A DNA stretch of 10,492 bases. Source: Candidatus Omnitrophota bacterium (GTDB taxonomy: Bacteria; Omnitrophota; Gorgyraeia; JABMQH01). Positions 7,700 through 10,492 of this stretch are shown here, in pieces. A model generated the notes under the pieces. That model did no database searches. It was not told the origin of the DNA and saw only the letters and a program-made list of their open reading frames with translations. Both the position numbers and the translations under genes were made by a program. How positions within the stretch are numbered: position 1 is the first letter of the stretch; every line of letters begins with the position of its first letter. The stretch lies in assembly GCA_026387595.1 (NCBI GenBank), contig JAPLLL010000042.1, positions 23,070 to 33,561 on the forward strand, given 5' to 3'.

Positions 7700-10492
7700 G
7701 CTGATTTTTCAGCGCTGCGGCCCGCTGCCGTGGTTGACAGAATTCCCAATGGCACAACGAATGTCCTTGTTACAAAGGCAAGACTGGACATTCTTGAAGA
7801 CCACAGCATGGCAACAGGGATATGTTACCTGCTAAGCCTGCCCGGGGTGGGCCTGAAAGCCAAAGAAGCCGAGGACCTGTCACAGAGAATACTGCGGTTT
7901 GAATACAGCGCCCCAGGCCACAATATATTAACTACACACACAAGCCTGCTTAAACTTATAGCGGAAGCAGAGGGGACTACTCCCGGGGTGGTGCTCAGGG
8001 TCGCCCTTATCCGCGAAAGGGTGCACAACATATTAAATTCGCTGCCTCCTCATGAATTAGAAGCGGCCTTAAAATTGCTGGGCGCCGAACTTGAAAAACG
8101 TGACCCGCAATTCAAAAAAAATTATGTAAAAGAATACGGGCCGCTTCCGACCTATGAGATCTTCGGCAAAAAACCCTTAATGTTGTATCTGGAAAATGTG
8201 ATAGCCGAATATTATTCTGAAAAGGCCAGGTTCCACGGGGAGGAGCCTGTTTTATTCATAGGGGTAAAAGGCGCTATAGAGCAGACAATGGAACTTTGTT
8301 CGTTGTCGCAGCAGGTGCTTGATAAGCTGCCTTTGTACATGGTCAGGGTGCAGGACGGAAGGCGTATGGGCCCCAACTTCCATGAATTGTTCGATTACAA
8401 TTCCGGATATACAGCCAGCGCCGCTTTTACAACAAGAGATGAGATAGAACGGCACAGGCTTGCAATAAAGTATTTTCAGCTTACCTGTGTTGCTAAAGCG
8501 GCAGGCGCCCCTTTAAGGGTTTACAACCGCACCAGGGAGGCCGGGACCTGCGCGACTTACAGGGATATAGAAGACAGGATAAGAAGGGCGCAACTGGGCC
8601 TGCGCCCCATTTTAGACAGAACGGTCACGTACCATCACTTCCTTAAGGCCTCGGACGGGATAACCCCGCTGAAAATAGCTCCGTTGCCGGCAGGTTATGA
8701 TCAAAGAACCTTGGACTCGGATGATATTGTCAAAATATGCGACCAGCTGGATATAAGATTTATGACCGTCGCCGTGCTTCATCCCGATACGAAAAAGCCG
8801 GTTTCTATGGTTGTCGCGCCCGGCCGTATAGATACGCTGCTTAAAAGAGGGCTCACCGTTGATGGTTCGTCACTTTTAAAAAGGAGCCTTTTGCGCATAT
8901 TTGGGGAACGCCTACCCACCATAGGGGACAGCGACATACAGATCGTTTTGGAACCGAAGACATTTTGTATCTTACAAGCAGAACCCGGCAAGCCTAAAGA
9001 GGTGTACATAGAAGCCAAGCTTGTCCGGGAAGCGCCGCTGCCGCGCAAGGTTGAATCGTCTGTTTCCAGGCCCGAATTTAAGGAACCCTCCGGCCAATTG
9101 GACGTGGAGCGCCGCATAAGGCAAAAAAATGTTACGAGCGTTACCCTGATATATTCAGATTTTAAAGGCGAGCCGAATGAATATGAAATTGCCGCGAAAG
9201 ACCCGGATGAGCTCGTACAAAAATTACGCGACTATTCCAGCATGGGCATATCGTTTTCTGGCGACGTTATCCGAAACTGCGCCGGCGCCCATTATCTTTT
9301 GGAGACATTTTCCGATATCGTGGTAAGGCCGAAATTCCCGACATTCAGGCTCGTGCCGATGCTGACCCCGCAGGGAAAGACCTACACGCGCGCGATCATG
9401 GTCGGACAGCTTGAACCGCACGCGCCCGCCTCGAAAGAGCCGTGGCAGGAAGTAATGGGCCACCCCAGGAATTTCCTGAAGGCGGTAAGCGGTTATTCAA
9501 CCGGCGAGGATACCGAAAGATACATGCTTGCCCCCGAAATAGAATTTTACCTGGAACTGCCCCCCGACTATCCCCCGAGCGTAATAGGGTACCACCAGAA
9601 TTTCAACGGGACGCCTTATGAGGCCGCGTTAAAAGCTATGATGATCGCGCTTGAGGATCTCGGGGACCCTGTCCGTTGGGTGCACGCCGAAGTCGGGACT
9701 ACCGAACACGCCGCGCAATTCGAGTTCGTTATGGATCACGGCCCGGCTTTTAAGGTCGCGACGATCAAACAGATGCATAAATGGGTTTTAACAAAGATCG
9801 CGGAAACATACGGGCTTAAGATAAAATTTCAGGCAAAACCCTATCGGAAGATGGCGGGAGACGGTATGCACGTCCACATCTCGAAGAGGATGCGCGTAAG
9901 CGACACATGGAAAAACATGTTTTTTGATCCGCATCGCTCCGGCGAATTTTCGGAAACGGGCAGACAGTTCATGGCGGGTATCATGAAGTACTTACCCGAG
10001 ATGGACTGTTTTATAAACCAGAGCGACAACTCTTTTGAAAGGCTGGTCCCGGGTTACGAAGCCCCTGTTTATGACGCGCAGGGCAGGCGGAACAGGACTT
10101 GCGCAATACGGTGGCCGCCCTTCAGGGACCCCAACGGAGGGGACGTAAGAATGGAGGTTCGTGTTCCGGATTCAAACGGTAATATAGACCTTATTTTTGC
10201 GATGCTTATCGTAGCCGGAGAAGCCGGTATAAGGGAGAAGCTTAACCTTTCTGATTATTATGAAGCGCCGTTAGGCACAAATCTTTATACGATGTCAGCC
10301 ACTGAAAAGGCCGGTAAAGGCATCAGCCCTCTTCCGGGCAGTTTCTATGAGGCGCTATACAACGCCTCTCGCAGCACATTTGTCGCGGAAAATGTGCCTC
10401 CGGCCATACTTAACTATTTCGGGCACCTCTTTCAGGATAAGGTAGAACTTGTTGTGAAAAAACTTAATACAAGCGGCATTATTATAAAGCAA
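7625..10492 (+). CDS. Secreted or anchored glutamine synthetase-like protein with duplicated GS-N domain (3' partial)
   Basis: GTG 7625 starts 956 open codons reaching the right edge. Residues 1-25 form a signal peptide; 26-362 are unrecognised; 363-468 and 492-600 are two GS-N beta-grasp domains; 613-956 is a glutamine synthetase catalytic domain. Glutamine synthetase makes glutamine from glutamate, ammonia and ATP. Seen motifs: PEIEF (Glu638, Glu640), HAEVG (Glu689), AQFEF (Glu700), GDGMHVH (His749, His751), RLVPGYEAP (Arg806, Glu812), GRRNR (821-824), MEVR (Glu844, Arg846), and NLYTMS, where type I enzymes carry the adenylylation Tyr. Type I enzymes are about 440-470 residues, so about 490 residues are extra at the N-terminus. 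The gene overlaps the upstream glutaminase/SIS gene by 11 bases. Catalysis is plausible from the residues; an exported location makes ATP supply a puzzle. Confidence 0.9.
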   Translation, partial: MPYKNNKLISLLTAFSFLLANPVLAADFSALRPAAVVDRIPNGTTNVLVTKARLDILEDHSMATGICYLLSLPGVGLKAKEAEDLSQRILRFEYSAPGHNILTTHTSLLKLIAEAEGTTPGVVLRVALIRERVHNILNSLPPHELEAALKLLGAELEKRDPQFKKNYVKEYGPLPTYEIFGKKPLMLYLENVIAEYYSEKARFHGEEPVLFIGVKGAIEQTMELCSLSQQVLDKLPLYMVRVQDGRRMGPNFHELFDYNSGYTASAAFTTRDEIERHRLAIKYFQLTCVAKAAGAPLRVYNRTREAGTCATYRDIEDRIRRAQLGLRPILDRTVTYHHFLKASDGITPLKIAPLPAGYDQRTLDSDDIVKICDQLDIRFMTVAVLHPDTKKPVSMVVAPGRIDTLLKRGLTVDGSSLLKRSLLRIFGERLPTIGDSDIQIVLEPKTFCILQAEPGKPKEVYIEAKLVREAPLPRKVESSVSRPEFKEPSGQLDVERRIRQKNVTSVTLIYSDFKGEPNEYEIAAKDPDELVQKLRDYSSMGISFSGDVIRNCAGAHYLLETFSDIVVRPKFPTFRLVPMLTPQGKTYTRAIMVGQLEPHAPASKEPWQEVMGHPRNFLKAVSGYSTGEDTERYMLAPEIEFYLELPPDYPPSVIGYHQNFNGTPYEAALKAMMIALEDLGDPVRWVHAEVGTTEHAAQFEFVMDHGPAFKVATIKQMHKWVLTKIAETYGLKIKFQAKPYRKMAGDGMHVHISKRMRVSDTWKNMFFDPHRSGEFSETGRQFMAGIMKYLPEMDCFINQSDNSFERLVPGYEAPVYDAQGRRNRTCAIRWPPFRDPNGGDVRMEVRVPDSNGNIDLIFAMLIVAGEAGIREKLNLSDYYEAPLGTNLYTMSATEKAGKGISPLPGSFYEALYNASRSTFVAENVPPAILNYFGHLFQDKVELVVKKLNTSGIIIKQ
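7700..8710 (+). other. Unrecognised N-terminal region of the glutamine synthetase-like protein
   Basis: Residues 26-362 match no family I can name. The stretch is mostly helical in appearance, with charged amphipathic segments (for example around residues 139-160 and 260-280), a possible strand EEPVLFIGVKG, and scattered Cys residues (in GICYLL, MELCSL, QLTCVA and GTCATY). The reading frame is continuous and in phase with the downstream glutamine synthetase domains, so it belongs to the same protein. Confidence 0.5.
8711..9424 (+). other. Tandem GS-N (beta-grasp) domains
   Basis: Copy 1 (residues 363-468) has DIVKICDQLDIRFMTVAVLH, then GLTVDGSSL and IGDSDIQIVLEPKTFCIL. Copy 2 (492-600) has RRIRQKNVTSVTLIYSDFKG, then GISFSGDVI and FSDIVVRPKFPTFRLVPM. 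Both match the glutamine synthetase N-terminal pattern of helix, strand, turn, then F-D-G-S-S and E-S-D-M-x-L-x-P-D. Normal enzymes carry one copy. Copy 1 keeps DGSS better, while copy 2 sits in the normal place before the catalytic domain but has SGDV there. Confidence 0.7.

Noticed and set aside
7636..7760. A terminator or promoter between the two genes.
   Set aside because: The genes overlap and the region codes for the signal peptide; no hairpin with a T-run was seen.
8042..8086. LPPHELEAALKLLGA in the glutamine synthetase-like protein as a leader-type site for the C39-like peptidase.
   Set aside because: Seven residues separate the Glu-Leu from the Gly-Ala, against four in the consensus, and it falls within a helix-like region without a domain boundary.

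Overview
The window holds two long plus-strand genes and almost no non-coding DNA. The first is open from base 1 (its start lies upstream) to the stop at 7633-7635. The second starts at GTG 7625, overlaps the first by 11 bases, and runs off the right edge still open. No tRNA, rRNA, CRISPR array, insertion sequence, terminator or internal promoter was seen. GC content looks moderate by eye, with frequent ATA (Ile) and AGG (Arg) codons. The Shine-Dalgarno-like start, the overlap and a Sec-type signal peptide point to a bacterium. Very long multidomain proteins of this style, including the 'GGYHTEGI' segment, recall uncultured PVC-side lineages such as Omnitrophota; that placement is from memory and tentative.

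Gene 1 (at least 2,544 codons) appears to be a polyprotein-like fusion. Codons are counted from base 1. In order it holds: helical repeats followed by a segment like the C-terminus of TIKI/TraB/GumN proteins (about 1-300); an unrecognised stretch; a C39-like cysteine peptidase domain with apparent Cys586-His697-Asp712; a double-glycine-leader-like motif ending in Gly-Ala (754-765); a GlmS-type class II glutamine amidotransferase domain whose nucleophile Cys766 directly follows that Gly-Ala (766 to about 1565); a GlmS-like tandem SIS pair ending in RNLAKSVTV (about 1610-1918); and a second, degenerate SIS pair (about 2005-2500).

Gene 2 (at least 956 codons) begins with a signal peptide and about 335 unrecognised residues. 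It then carries two tandem glutamine synthetase beta-grasp (GS-N) domains and a glutamine synthetase catalytic domain in which the usual active-site residues are present.

The central hypothesis is that an Ntn-type glutaminase needs its Cys at a free N-terminus, yet here it lies deep inside a giant chain. The chain supplies both a C39-type peptidase and a leader motif ending exactly before that Cys. Maturation by the peptidase domain (in cis or trans) would release an active, GlmS-like glutamine-dependent enzyme. The next, overlapping gene encodes a glutamine synthetase-like protein, so a glutamine-making and a glutamine-using activity look co-expressed. The signal peptide on the synthetase is unexpected, because this reaction normally needs cytoplasmic ATP.
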